From contig NC_074725.1 of the NCBI RefSeq assembly GCF_947242115.1, positions 10,082,011 through 10,146,010 on the forward strand: a stretch of DNA of 64,000 nucleotides, in the 5' to 3' direction. The number at the start of each line of letters is the position of its first letter. Position 1 is the stretch's first letter. Shown here piece after piece: positions 27,478 through 35,392 of the stretch. The stretch comes from Biomphalaria glabrata. Its lineage: Eukaryota > Mollusca > Gastropoda > Planorbidae. A program made the position numbers and the translations under genes. Under the pieces are notes generated by a model. The model searched no databases and had not been told where the DNA came from. It saw nothing but the letters and a program-made list of their open reading frames with translations.

Positions 27478-30400
27478 GTACATGTATTTAGAGATAGTCC
27501 AGATATTATATTCAAAACTCAAAAGCTATTAAAATTGTATAGCATATTATAGTTGGATTTATTTTGTTTGTAGCTATGTACCCATCTCTTATTTTTAACT
27601 TTTATCACATGAAAAAAAAAATGTTTCCTTACAGTGACAACCTTTGGAGCCACGCCAGAGAGAATAGGCCTGAAATAAATTAAAATTTGACCATGTAGCA
27701 CAAAGTAACAACATTGATTATGGCAAGTTGTGTGATCTAGCATTGATGTGGAAATAGATTGTGTCATTCAACATAGCAATGGGTTTCACTGGGGTGGGTT
27801 AACATTGAATAATTCAATAACACTATCAGTTAAAATGAAATGGCCTTTTTGGGCTAGCTGATATAATGGTAATAAATATTCATATGGCTGAGGGTTAAAA
27901 TTATAGTGGGCTAACAATGCTATGCTAAATATTAATATTGTGATAGAAAACTTTAATAAATATAAGCATAGTTCAAAGTAAAAAAATATTGTTGTTTTTT
28001 TTTACCTTACAGCTATACAATTATGAGCTTAAATATGAATAAACAATATATGCCTCATGCTTTATTGTATTGTACATGTTGTTAACCGTTGGCCAAAGAA
28101 ACAGATGACCTTAACATCATCTGCCCTGCACACTGCATGCTCTGTAAGGGGAACTTTACTACTTACTTTACTTAAAAACCTACAAACAGGTTAGTAATTT
28201 TTTTAGATGTAAAAAATGTTTATTAGAGTTTTAAAAAAAAATAATGAAAAATAAGCCTGCACACAAATTTATAAAGGGAACAATAAACTTCTGCCTCAGC
28301 CTGCAGTAGTAATTCAATGATAAAGTTAACCTCAGAATATCTTTGACCTTTGAACTCATTTCACTCTTAAACTTCTCTAAAATCTAAAGATGCTGAGTAG
28401 TCCACCAATCTTAGTCATACAAGGAAATCATTTTTTTTTTAAAGTAACACATTTGTCAGTCTCATAGCATTGATGTGGAGATAGATTGCATCATTCAACA
28501 TAGCAATGGGTTTCATTGAGGTGGTTTAACATGGGGGGGGGGGGGGGGGTCTGCCTCGGCCTTCGCTGGACTCGGGTTGGGAGTTTAGGAGAACTGGAGG
28601 CTCAGTGTGGTGGCCGGGATGGAGGTCTGCAGGGCCTGCATTGTTGTTGCACTACTGTGTGGTGGTGAATCGTGGACCACCTGCGCGGAGCAGGAGAGAG
28701 GGCTTAGCTAATTCCGTTTGCGATGTCTCTGTAGGATCTTGAAAATCACTTGGAAAGAAAAAGTGTGCAATACTGAGATCCTTGCACGAGCAGGTGTTAC
28801 CAGCATATTTACAGCCCTCAGACAACACCGCTTGCGCTGTCTTGTACATGTTCGCCGGATGGAGGACAAACGCATCCCGAAAGTCATCCTCTACAGACAC
28901 TCGCAACTGGCTCAAGAAAAACTGGTCGCCCCCACCTCTGTTACATAGATGTAATAAAACGGGACCTCAAATCTATGAACATCAATACTGACCATTGGGA
29001 AGACATAGCTCTTGACCGCACCAGATGGAGAGAGACAGTGACCAAGAAAGCTATGGATAGCGAAAGAACATGGGCCTCAGCCCTGGAAGAAAAACAAACA
29101 ATGCAAAAAATCGCTCCTCTACCACCGAAGCAAAAGCCACCTTAACCTGAGATATTTGTGGACGGGAGTGTCTCTCCAATATAGGGCTCCACAGCCACAA
29201 GAGGATATGTGCGAGATGAACCATAGTCGTTCTACAACTTAAGGAGGCCAATATATCCTAGTTTTCATAACCACCCAAACCCCACCTTCATTCTTTTATA
29301 TCAAAGCGAAAGGTAATTTAGTTAATTTTGGACAACAAAATAGAAAACAAAAGATGACCCGGCCAGGCCTGGTTCGCTACTTGTACTTAGCCTATCTAGT
29401 TCTACTACTAGACCGTTTCCACCGGAGGCACCACGCTGAGGCGACGGGTAGCTGGAATCATCTGGGCCAAGTTTTATCAAGATTGGTCAAACAGTTTTGA
29501 TTTTTATTCGTAACATACAATGATACATACATACATACGCCTTACTTTCTACTTTATACTATTTATAGTATAGATTTCTAAAACTACTGTCTACTCTAGA
29601 CAGTCTAAAGTCTAAGTAGACAGTCTACTAGTCTAGATCTAGATCTTAACCTAATAATTAATAAATTTAATAGATCTAGAATCTAGATCTAGTCACTTCT
29701 AGTCTAAATACTAGATTTTAAAAAATAGATTATATTCATATTCCAGATAAGACATCATAAGATAGATCTAGTAGAGAATAAGAGATATATTTAAATAACA
29801 ATAATTTTTATAAACCATTTTAAGTTTAAGTCATTTAAGATTTTACTTTTTAAACTTTTTAGTATAAATCTAGATTATTCTAGATCTAGTGACTAGTGAG
29901 ATTTATTTATTCTAAACTCAAGAGATCTCTAGACGATTATATATCATTATATGATACTATATTGTCTATTAGATATTGATATTCTATATCTATTCTAGAT
30001 CTACTAGTACTACTACTACTACTACTAAACTAGCTAGATCGATAAAATCTATCGTCTATGAATCTATGATCTAGACTATTCTAGACAAGAGTCACTAGTA
30101 GTATTAAGTCTAGTAGAGATCAGTACTGTCAGTAGATGAGTAGATTTGAGTAGATCTTAAATCCTGTCTACTCTATTCTATATCATCTTCATCTACCTAC
30201 TCTGGACTAAATCTAAAATAGTACTCAACACTGAGACTTGAAACAGTTCAAACAGAAATACTATCTAAATATCTAAATACTCCACAGTGTCAACAGTCAC
30301 TGACGCCAGTGTTTGAAGTCTGAAGTTGAAGTGTTTCCAGTGTATGTGTTCACTGTTCAGTGTTTGGTCCAAGTCCAAGTCAACTTGAATCCACTTGATA

Positions 30401-30478
30401 CAAAAAAAAAAAAACTTACGGAGATGGGGTTTCATCAGCAGCATCAAAGAATTCTTCTTGATCACTGCCAGAAGACAT
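9772..30478 (-). CDS. WDR44: WD repeat-containing protein 44 (Rab11-binding protein), 23 exons
   Basis: The exons, in gene order, are 30420-30478, 27633-27669, 27242-27303, 26787-26865, 26008-26528, 23592-23820, 22089-22268, 20676-20957, 20233-20369, 19632-19727, 19436-19497, 18871-18929, 17829-17909, 17599-17643, 16996-17086, 16466-16548, 15361-15474, 14467-14589, 13030-13221, 12566-12667, 11206-11321, 10075-10202 and 9772-9980. All junctions are GT-AG with matching phases, giving 3087 bases (1028 residues plus stop). Human WDR44 is about 913 residues. Diagnostic stretches match it closely: KNLDTGETIPLS, HIMKRTKEY, KGHTADLLDLSWSK, SGSLDGKLRLWNIPDKK, GRKITGIE, TSNDSRIRLY and SADFTGVIKV. The family is a Rab11 effector on recycling and export tubules; it binds VAP proteins by an FFAT motif and GRAF SH3 domains by a proline-rich region. 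Both are present here (residues 9-15 and about 309-329). A helical, charged segment at residues 33-79 is extra to my recollection of the human protein. A further phase-compatible exon or alternative exon cannot be excluded. Confidence 0.93.
10475..10848. mobile_element. Probable solo LTR (fossil), related to the 40.3-kb LTR
   Basis: The segment opens with TGTTGTAAATG and closes with ATTGTAACA. Its 3' third resembles the larger solo LTR at 40342-41121: 'attaaa' near a 'tgt' run, then 'gagccc', 'gttgtcaggtt', and a terminal 'taaca'. No internal retroelement region is attached. The flanking target duplication is unclear, so the ends are tentative. It lies in WDR44 intron 21. An old Ty3/gypsy-type remnant is my best guess. 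Confidence 0.45.
11575..11785 (-). repeat. tRNA-derived SINE, family C (minus)
   Basis: On the minus strand it reads 'ggctgagtggtaaagcactt' and then 'cctgggttcaaatattgg' (B-box position), followed by 'aagactgggatttttaattt', 'ggccacatgacaccattaa' and a 3' block. It matches the 4140-4380 element over most of its length. It is in WDR44 intron 20. Confidence 0.7.
11860..12030 (+). mobile_element. 3' end of an I/Jockey-type LINE (same family as 22.9-23.5 kb)
   Basis: The segment 'ctatagaagaaaaactataa' through 'tgaaactccaacataa' aligns with the last ~130 bases of the LINE at 22920-23495, which reads 'caatagaaagaaaactatat' to 'gaacactccaacataaca'. Both end in (GAAGAA)n-like tails. Only the extreme 3' end is present. 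Confidence 0.65.
13306..13500 (-). repeat. tRNA-derived SINE, family B (minus)
   Basis: On the minus strand it begins 'aaaccgagaggctaagtaca' and has 'ggtttgacccccgactcaag', 'ttagtgcctaaaagcagcat', 'ggaaaaccttctagataacc' and 'aattgaaccatagtgcatga'. The order and spacing match the 51041-51250 copy. It lies directly upstream of WDR44 exon 19 within intron 18. Confidence 0.75.
14075..14290 (-). mobile_element. LINE family L 3' end (minus)
   Basis: It carries the tail 'aagaagatgattacatccta' and the reverse complement of the '..NGLPE..' coding segment ('caacccattccatgctctaa'), as at 3925-4140. The 5' end is truncated. It is in WDR44 intron 18. Confidence 0.75.
14863..15312. repeat. 50-bp minisatellite, nine near-identical units
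   Basis: The unit starts 'agccagaataacaagttaca', continues 'ggtaagatgacagtgacatt' and ends 'agttaaactt'. It is repeated at exact 50-base steps from 14863 to 15312 with almost no differences apparent by eye. The array sits in WDR44 intron 17, ending 48 bases from exon 17. On the plus strand every unit carries a strong donor-like CAGGTAAGA, but the gene is on the other strand. Confidence 0.95.
17405..17575 (-). repeat. SINE family B, diverged copy (minus)
   Basis: It contains 'tgtgcagcctataggcaact', 'tcagcttgagcttgaatatc', 'aaactccaccccattgatag' and 'ttgccactcagacacacatc', in the order of the minus-strand family B copies at 2.1 and 13.3 kb. It is more decayed. It lies in WDR44 intron 14, just upstream of exon 14 in plus coordinates. 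Confidence 0.6.
17879..18182. repeat. 152-bp tandem duplication covering the start of WDR44 exon 13
   Basis: Bases 17879-18030 are repeated at 18031-18182 with only a few differences. The unit contains, on the gene strand, the polypyrimidine tract, the 'tttacag' acceptor and the first 31 bases of exon 13, which encode IKSSSKNKGP. The second copy therefore presents an extra acceptor followed by a truncated exon that runs into intron sequence. The full exon is only in the lower-coordinate copy (17829-17909). Confidence 0.93.
18430..18665 (+). mobile_element. Possible LINE 3' tail (CR1/L2-like)
   Basis: The end 'aatttccgtaaggatcaata' followed by 'aagcagtcttagtctta' resembles the tail of the LINE at 24.4-25.3 kb ('aaatttccttacggacaata' then 'aataaagattatta'). 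Upstream sequence is AT-rich with no reverse transcriptase motif. The assignment rests on the tail alone. Confidence 0.4.
18950..19115 (-). repeat. Interspersed repeat, TTATC-tailed family (minus)
   Basis: It matches the 2285-2690 repeat without the nested MITE: 'agataagataaattttattg', 'gtccaatcaaatggaaattc', 'agtttgattacaattgacca' and 'aacaataacaatatagatgc'. A short (CA)n follows. Together with the 21.1-kb copy it shows the sequence before the MITE insertion. Confidence 0.7.
21085..21235 (+). repeat. Interspersed repeat, TTATC-tailed family (plus)
   Basis: The order is 'gtttggatcagtcatgtaat', 'ttcatccatattgtttctgt', 'caattgtagtcaaactgaat' and 'ttccatttgattggatcaat', then a (CTTAT)n tail. 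This is the orientation in which the tail is 3', as for LINE or SINE retroposons. A fragment ('tacatgactgatccaaacta') is also at 50620-50660 on the minus strand. Confidence 0.65.
21412..21917. mobile_element. piggyBac-type MITE, copy 1 (TTAA-flanked)
   Basis: The element runs from CCCATTAGCTCC to GGAGCTATTGGG (21416-21913, 498 bp) and is flanked on both sides by TTAA. TTAA target duplication with CCC...GGG ends is the hallmark of the piggyBac superfamily. The interior is AT-rich and non-coding. A second, more decayed copy is at 57606-58136. This copy is in WDR44 intron 7. Confidence 0.78.
22920..23495 (+). mobile_element. LINE C-terminal fragment with RNase H-like and CCHC-type zinc-finger region
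   Basis: Plus-strand frames give an RNase H end (...AGNEKADTLAKSG) followed by 'RLRTGHNRMRQHMFRKLKIG' and 'CPCGVSPENADHVLQNC'. The pattern CPCG...DH.L..C is characteristic of the C-terminal region of I/Jockey/R1-group LINEs. There is at least one frame interruption. The 3' tail has (GAA)n-like repeats. It sits in WDR44 intron 6, antisense to the gene. Confidence 0.8.
23917..24070 (+). repeat. tRNA-derived SINE, family A (copy 2)
   Basis: The head is 'gctgcctggttgtgtggtat' (A-box region) with B-box 'ggtttgaacccc'. The body is 'ggttctgcagaaggtttggg', 'ctagaatataatcattttca', 'attctgaaggaacatccaaa'. This is the clearest tRNA-like copy of the family in the window. Confidence 0.78.
24370..25325 (+). 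mobile_element. LINE reverse transcriptase 3' half (CR1/Rex-like), decayed
   Basis: Recognisable pieces are 'HRGAPGGAVTSPLW', 'KFADDAAFLALLS' (the catalytic FADD box), 'EMIIDFRRDKK', 'KYLGTILDNKLNFTANT' and 'CKKGEQRLRLLRKLA', in order but with stops and shifts. The 3' UTR ends 'aaatttccttacggacaata' and a TTA-rich tail running into (TA)n. The same 3' end is seen at 51600-51762. It lies in WDR44 intron 5. Confidence 0.82.
25325..25417. repeat. (TA)n microsatellite
   Basis: About 90 bases of almost pure TA with two AAT interruptions, directly following the LINE tail. It probably grew from that tail. The open frames across it are artefacts. Confidence 0.95.
26787..27303 (-). other. WDR44: WDR44 exons 3-4: charged coiled-coil segment
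   Basis: The two exons (27242-27303 and 26787-26865) join in phase 2 and encode about 47 residues very rich in Glu, Arg, Lys, Leu and Gln, for example EEEERRLLQLKRRAEER and RRLMQLQQQKK. The pattern suggests a single charged helix or short coiled coil. I do not recall an equivalent in human WDR44, so it may be lineage-specific or used only in some isoforms. Both exons keep frame with their neighbours. Confidence 0.7.
27736..28533. repeat. Pair of ~70-bp direct repeats spaced ~730 bp
   Basis: The block 'tagcattgatgtggaaatag', 'tcattcaacatagcaatggg', 'tttcactggggtgggttaac' at 27736-27806 is repeated at 28466-28533 with a few changes. Both are in WDR44 intron 1. The second copy is followed by a run of G (28534-28551) and then a LINE fragment. 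A segmental duplication is likely. Confidence 0.75.
28085..28165 (+). repeat. 3' part of SINE family C
   Basis: 'ggccaaagaaacagatgacc', 'ttaacatcatctgccctgca' and 'ctgtaaggggaacttta' match the 3' block of family C. The head is missing. Confidence 0.6.
28534..29260 (+). mobile_element. LINE C-terminal region (RTE/Nimb-like), decayed
   Basis: Plus-strand frames show 'FRLRCLCRILKITWKEKV', 'NTEILARAGVTSIFTALR', 'QHRLRCLVHVRRMEDKRIP', then 'YIDVIKRDLKSMNI', 'HWEDIALDRTRWRETV' and a C2H2-like end 'GRECLSNIGLHSHKRIC'. This order is typical of the region after the reverse transcriptase in this LINE group. The reading frame shifts at least twice. A related, separate copy is at 41530-42460. Confidence 0.82.
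29330..29550 (+). mobile_element. Probable RTE-type LINE 3' tail with (ATAC)n
   Basis: The segment contains 'atctgggccaagttttatca', 'agattggtcaaacagttttg' and ends in 'gatacatacatacatacg'. RTE elements commonly end in this way: a 'gatcggtcaa.cggttt' block, then a short tetranucleotide tail. No coding part is present. Confidence 0.5.
29560..30260. repeat. Low-complexity tract rich in CTAGA/AGATCT palindromes
   Basis: About 700 bases made largely of permutations of 'tctaga', 'agatct', 'ctagtc' and 'tagtac', with very little C and G outside these words and a short (CTA)n at about 30005-30025. No fixed period is obvious. It lies in WDR44 intron 1, about 160 bases from exon 1. Confidence 0.7.
30420..30478 (-). 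other. WDR44: WDR44 exon 1 with canonical FFAT motif
   Basis: The start codon is 30476-30478. The encoded N-terminus is MSSGSDQEEFFDAADETPS, and the exon ends in phase 2 at a GTAAG donor. Residues 9-15 (EFFDAAD) match the FFAT consensus EFFDAxE with Asp in place of the last Glu, preceded by acidic residues. FFAT motifs bind the MSP domain of VAP proteins on the ER. The human protein has EFYDAPE at the same place. The start is chosen because the motif and N-terminus align with the family and an in-frame stop (TAA) lies three bases upstream. Confidence 0.88.
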
Positions 30479-31080
30479 TTTATTATAAAAACTATAAGAT
30501 TGTATTCATCAACATACTATATTAGATAACGAAGTCTTTATTTATGTGTCAGAAAACAACAAAATTTATTTTTGTTGATTTGAAAGCCATTTTGTTTTGA
30601 ATAAATGAGAGTTTTTTCCCTTTGGTTATTTTAATACCTGACCTAAACAAAAAAAAAATCCTTTTTTTTTTCTTTTTATAGCTTTTCACGAACAAAACTT
30701 TTGTAAAATGATAAAAGGCACATCACAAGATAGTCATAATCATAATTCAAAGGAATAAAAATGTGATTTCTTAATATTTGTGTTTCTTATACTTTTAATC
30801 TTTTTATTTTATAAATCTTTGCTTCCTACGTTTCTATGTAAAGTGGTCCACAAAGTAAAAGACGGGTTACGGGGTGTCTATTTACGCTGATCTTTGGGGG
30901 CTAAGTAGGTATTATTGGGTGACGTCTGGAACATGAATTGTTTTTCTGAGCTTTGTAGATAAAGAGGCTGCAGCGTTTGTAAATTTACTGACCGCTAGGT
31001 TGTAGGCATAGAGAACATCTGCTACGACCATTTTGTTTGTTTTGTATGGACAGTAGATGTCAAGGGAAGTTGATAACCTT
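30479..31080. other. 5' flank of WDR44; no further feature recognised
   Basis: AT-rich sequence upstream of the WDR44 start. The core promoter and transcription start should lie here or be split by an upstream non-coding exon, but I see no TATA box or initiator I would defend. Confidence 0.4.
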
Positions 31081-31381
31081 AATCACTGGAAGATCCAGTG
31101 GGGGAAGTGGAGGGGCGATCCCCCCTCTCGGCCGCCCCCCCCCCGAGTGGGGGACAAACGAAGTTAAGTAAAAACATCACACAATTCGCATACTTATTTA
31201 AAAGTTATGTTAATAATATATACAAATGTTTTATATTTTCAACCTATTTTTAGATTATTTCGCCCCCCTCCTTTTTCTAGTATGTTGGCCAAATTGGTGG
31301 GATGGTAATGATAAAGTTTGAGATTAGAGTGTGGTGCGACATAATATATAATGGGTTCACATATCACATAGCTTTTATTAT

Positions 31382-31465
<84 letters not shown>

Positions 31466-32400
31466 CTATTTGTGTTCACAAATATAAAAATAGGACCGCC
31501 TTCCCCCCACTCAGAGGGGCTAGAATGAGGAGGGCTGTAGATGATATCGCCCCCCATACCCCACCGAATCGGCCAAGAAACCAGAAGGGGAGCGACATAA
31601 TATAAAACACATATTTTAATTCATCTAATTTTGTTCACAAACTATGATTTCCCCATAAAGACGAACTTTAGTACAGAATTTACACAATTTGTATGTGAAT
31701 TTAAGACTTATGTTAATAATATACTTATTATTTACATTTCAACCTATTTTTAGATTATTTCGCCCCCCCCTTACTCTTGTATGTTGGCCGAATTGGTGGG
31801 GTCTGGCGGGGTCGATGACATCGATCTCGCCCACCCCCCTTTTACATAAACGTTCGAGTGGGGGCGGTTTAAATTAATTTCTTTGTAGAAATCACAGCTT
31901 GCTAACAGAATCAGTTAAATATCTATATGATTAAAAGTTGTTATTGGTGTTTTAACCGATCTTCATATTATGTCGTTCCCACGTTGGCTGATTGGGTGGG
32001 AGGGGGCGAATACCTCTACTGCCCTTCCCACCTAAACCATTTGAGTGTGGGGGGGGCGGTCCTACTCTAATGAGGAAATCATAGTTTATAAACAAAATAT
32101 ACTTTTTTATATTATGTAACTCTCCTTCTGGTATCAGTGGGCTAAGTGGGGGGGGGGGTGATATCATCTACTGCCCTCCCCACTCTAGCCCTCTGCGTGG
32201 GGGGGGGGGCGGTCCTATTTTTATAGAGAAATCGTAGTTTCTGAACACAAATAGTTTAATATCTATATATATAATAAAAGCTACGTATTGATATGTTAAC
32301 ACATTCTAATCTCAAAGTTTATTATTAGTAAATATAAAATGGAAAAGGGTTGTACCAGGTGGGAGGGGCGATACGTGAATTTTTTTTTAGCGGCCCTACA
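31080..32400. mobile_element. Foldback-like repeat mosaic with G/C runs
   Basis: Two relationships organise this block. (a) Direct: 31182-31305 and 31682-31803 share 'atgttaataatata', 'caacctatttttagattatt', 'tcgccccc' and 'tatgttggcc.aattggtgg'. (b) Inverted: 31300-31560 reads as the reverse complement of 32160-32345, including 'aaagtttgagattagagtg', 'agcttttattata', 'ctatttgtgttcaca', 'aaaaataggaccgcc' and C-rich runs that become G-runs. Several runs of 8-12 G or C occur. A (TA)n of about 78 bases (31386-31463) interrupts the left arm. No transposase is seen; a foldback or composite MITE is the likeliest class. Confidence 0.7.
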
Positions 32401-32603
32401 TGGTTTTTCAATCTGAAATTGTTGAGTCAAGTGAAGGAGTTTGTTTTTTGTTTTATTTTTCAATTACAAAAAAAGTATGTAGGCCTAGGATATACATTGC
32501 AGTTAGATCTAGATCTATTAATAAATGTATAACGACGTCGTTTCATTTTCTAAGTAGGACTTACATCCGGCAGCGGGCAGGGTGTGAACTCGGACCAGAC
32601 TGA

Positions 32604-33235
32604 ATGAAAAACTGTCATGGAATCCCCATATTGATGAAACTATCATAAAATCAAACAAAGCATTAGGGTTTATTAAAAGATATTTCTATAAATCAAATAA
32701 GAACATACAACTAAAATGTTATTTAACCTTGGTTAGGCCAATAATAGGCCAATAATAGAATATGCATCCTCTGTTTGGGACCCCTCAACTCAAGAAAACA
32801 TTAAGAAACTGGAACAGACACAAAATTGAGCAGTGAGCAGTGAGATTCATAACAAACGAATATTCACATTTGACTAGAGTAACACATTTAGTAAAATCAC
32901 TAAATTTAGAAAGCCTTCAGGACAGAAGACTCAAAAGTAAAGAAACAATTATAAATAAAACACTGAACCATAATCTTCAAATACAAAAACAAAATTTAAT
33001 AAAATACTCTGAAAGACACAAAGATAAAGGCACATTCCTCGTCCCATATGCTAGGACAAATTTGTACAAATACTCCTGCTATTAGAGCATGGAATGGGTT
33101 GCCTGAGCTAGCCAGGAAAACCAGTGACTTGGCAGAATTTAAGTCATTGGTTAATATGCATGACTAAATGCATGACGCGTAGGACGTAATCATCTTCTTT
33201 TTTGAAGTAATGTCTGTATTATATAAGATAAGGAC
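32604..33235 (+). mobile_element. LINE family L: reverse transcriptase C-terminal half and 3' end
   Basis: The longest family L copy here. It encodes 'KLSWNPHIDETIIKSNKALG', 'LVRPIIEYASSVWDP', 'VRFITNEYSHLTRVTHLVK', 'SLNLESLQDRRLKSK', 'DKGTFLVPYARTNLYKYS', '[20 protein letters not shown]' and ends at a TGA-type stop, with a few frame breaks. These motifs fit the thumb and connection region of CR1/L2/Jockey-group elements. The tail is 'tttgaagtaatgtctgtatt' plus 'ataagataag'. Confidence 0.85.
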
Positions 33236-33289
33236 CAACGTGCAATGGTGACTTTCCGAAGCGTAAATCGCCTTACCAGACAGCTTTAT

Positions 33290-33790
33290 ATAAAAAAAAG
33301 ACTTAACTTAAAAAATGAAGATGATTGCGTCCTACGCTTGTCCCTAGATCAATCATCGAGTCATGCATGTTAATCAATGACTTAAACTCTGCCAAGCTGA
33401 CTCATTCTAACTCTTATAGCACTTGGGAAGAAAGGTTATTTGAACAAATTTGTCCCTGCATATGGAACAAGGAATTTATGAATGTGCCTTTATCTTGTGT
33501 CTTTCTAGGTATTTTATTAGGTTTCGATTTTTGTATTTGAAGATTATGGTTAAGTGTTTTATGTATAATTGCTACTTTACTTTACCCTGGAGTGCCTGGA
33601 GGGTCTATAACTTTAATGATTTCTCTAATCAAATGTGAATATTTGTTTGTTACGAATCTTACTGCTCTATTTTTGTGTCTGTTCTAGTTTCTTAATGTTT
33701 TCTTGAATTTATGAGTATCTTTGTGCCATGAAGAATGTCAGGGTGAATTAAAAAGTCCTTTAGAATTTTGGAAAAAAAAACTAAATTTCA
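33290..33790 (-). mobile_element. LINE family L 3' half (minus), inverted relative to the preceding copy
   Basis: On the minus strand it reads 'caagaaaacattaagaaact', 'agaacagacacaaaaataga', 'gcagtaagattcgtaacaaa' and then the '..RTNLFK..' segment and family tail, matching the plus copy at 32.6-33.2 kb. The two copies are tail to tail, separated by about 55 bases. Confidence 0.8.
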
Positions 33791-33989
33791 TAATAAGGGT
33801 GAGGGATTAGAGAGGTAGGGCAATGTAGTTCATCGTTTAAACAAAATATTGTCAAAGCGTGTCTGGTATGGTGATGCTGTTATTAAATTTCCACAATGAC
33901 TTCTGTTGTTTTTTTTAATGGAAAAATAGAGACTCTAGTTGTTCATAGCAAGTGCTCTTGTAATCGATAAATATTTTATTTGAATATGC

Positions 33990-35392
33990 TTTATATCCAT
34001 TACCTTGACAGTATAGAGGGCATTCAATGTATCCATTACCTTGACAGTGTGGAGGGCATTCAATGTATCCATTACCTTGACAGTGTGGAGGACATTCAAT
34101 GTATACTTTACGTTGACAGTGTGGAGGGCATTCAATGTATACTTTACGTTGACAGTGTGGAGGGCACAATGTATCCATTACATTGACAGTGTGGAGGGCA
34201 TTCAATGTATCCATTACATTGACAGTGTGAAGGGCATTCAATGTATACTTTACATTGACAGTGTGGAGGGCACACTGTATCCATTACCTTGACAGTGTGG
34301 AGGGCATTCAATGAATCCATTACATTGACAGTGTGGAGGGCACAATGTATCCATTACATTGACAGTGTGGAGGGCATTCAATGTATCCATTACATTGACA
34401 GTGTGAAGGGCATTCAATGTATACTTTACATTGACAGTGTGGAGGGCACAATGTATCCATTACCTTGACAGTGTGTTGGGCATTCAATGAATCCATTACA
34501 TTGACAGTGTGGAGGGCATTCAATGTATACTTTACATTGACAGTGTGGAGGGCATTCAATGAATCCATTACATTGACAGTGTGAAGGACATTCAATGTAT
34601 ACTTTACATTGACAGTGTGGAGGGCATTCAATGTATCCATTACATTGACAGTGTGGAGGGCATTCAATGTATACTTTACATTGACAGTGTGGAGGGCACA
34701 ATGTATCCATTACCTTGACAGTGTGGAGGGCATTCAATGAATCCATTACATTGACAGTGTGGAGGGCACATTGTATCCATTACATTGACAGTGTGGAGGG
34801 CATTCAATGTATCCATTACATTGACAGTGTGAAGGGCATTCAATGTATACTTTACATTGACAGTGTGGAGGGCACAATGTATCCATTACCTTGACAGTGT
34901 GTTGGGCATTCAATGAATCCATTACATTGACAGTGTGGAGGGCATTCAATGTATACTTTACATTGACAGTGTGGAGGGCATTCAATGAATCCATTACATT
35001 GACAGTGTGAAGGACATTCAATGTATACTTTACATTGACAGTGTGGAGGGCATTCAATGTATCCATTACATTGACAGTGTGGAGGGCATTCAATGTATAC
35101 TTTACATTGACAGTGTGGAGGGCACAATGTATCCATTACCTTGACAGTGTGGAGGGCATTCAATGAATCCATTACATTGACAGTGTGGAGGGCATTCAAT
35201 GTATCCATGACTTTGACAGTGTGGAGGGCATTCAATGTATCCATGACCTTGACAGTGTGGAAGGCATTCAATGTATCTATGACCTTGACAGTGTGGAGTG
35301 CATTCAATGTATCTATGACCTTGACAGTGTGGAGGGCATTCAATGTATCTATGACCTTGACAGTGTGAAGGGCATTCAATGTATACTTTACG
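33990..35392. repeat. 36-bp minisatellite (~39 units) with 426-bp higher-order repeat
   Basis: The monomer is 'tccattacattgacagtgtg' followed by 'gagggcattcaatgta'. Variants have 'actttacattg', 'ccttgacag' or a 2-bp-shorter 'gggcacaatg'. The segments 34320-34667 and 34746-35093 are almost identical, offset by 426 bases, which equals twelve monomers of which three are the short form. Outer monomers at both ends are more diverged. Frames over it in both directions are open because the monomer is divisible by three; they are not taken as genes. Confidence 0.95.
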
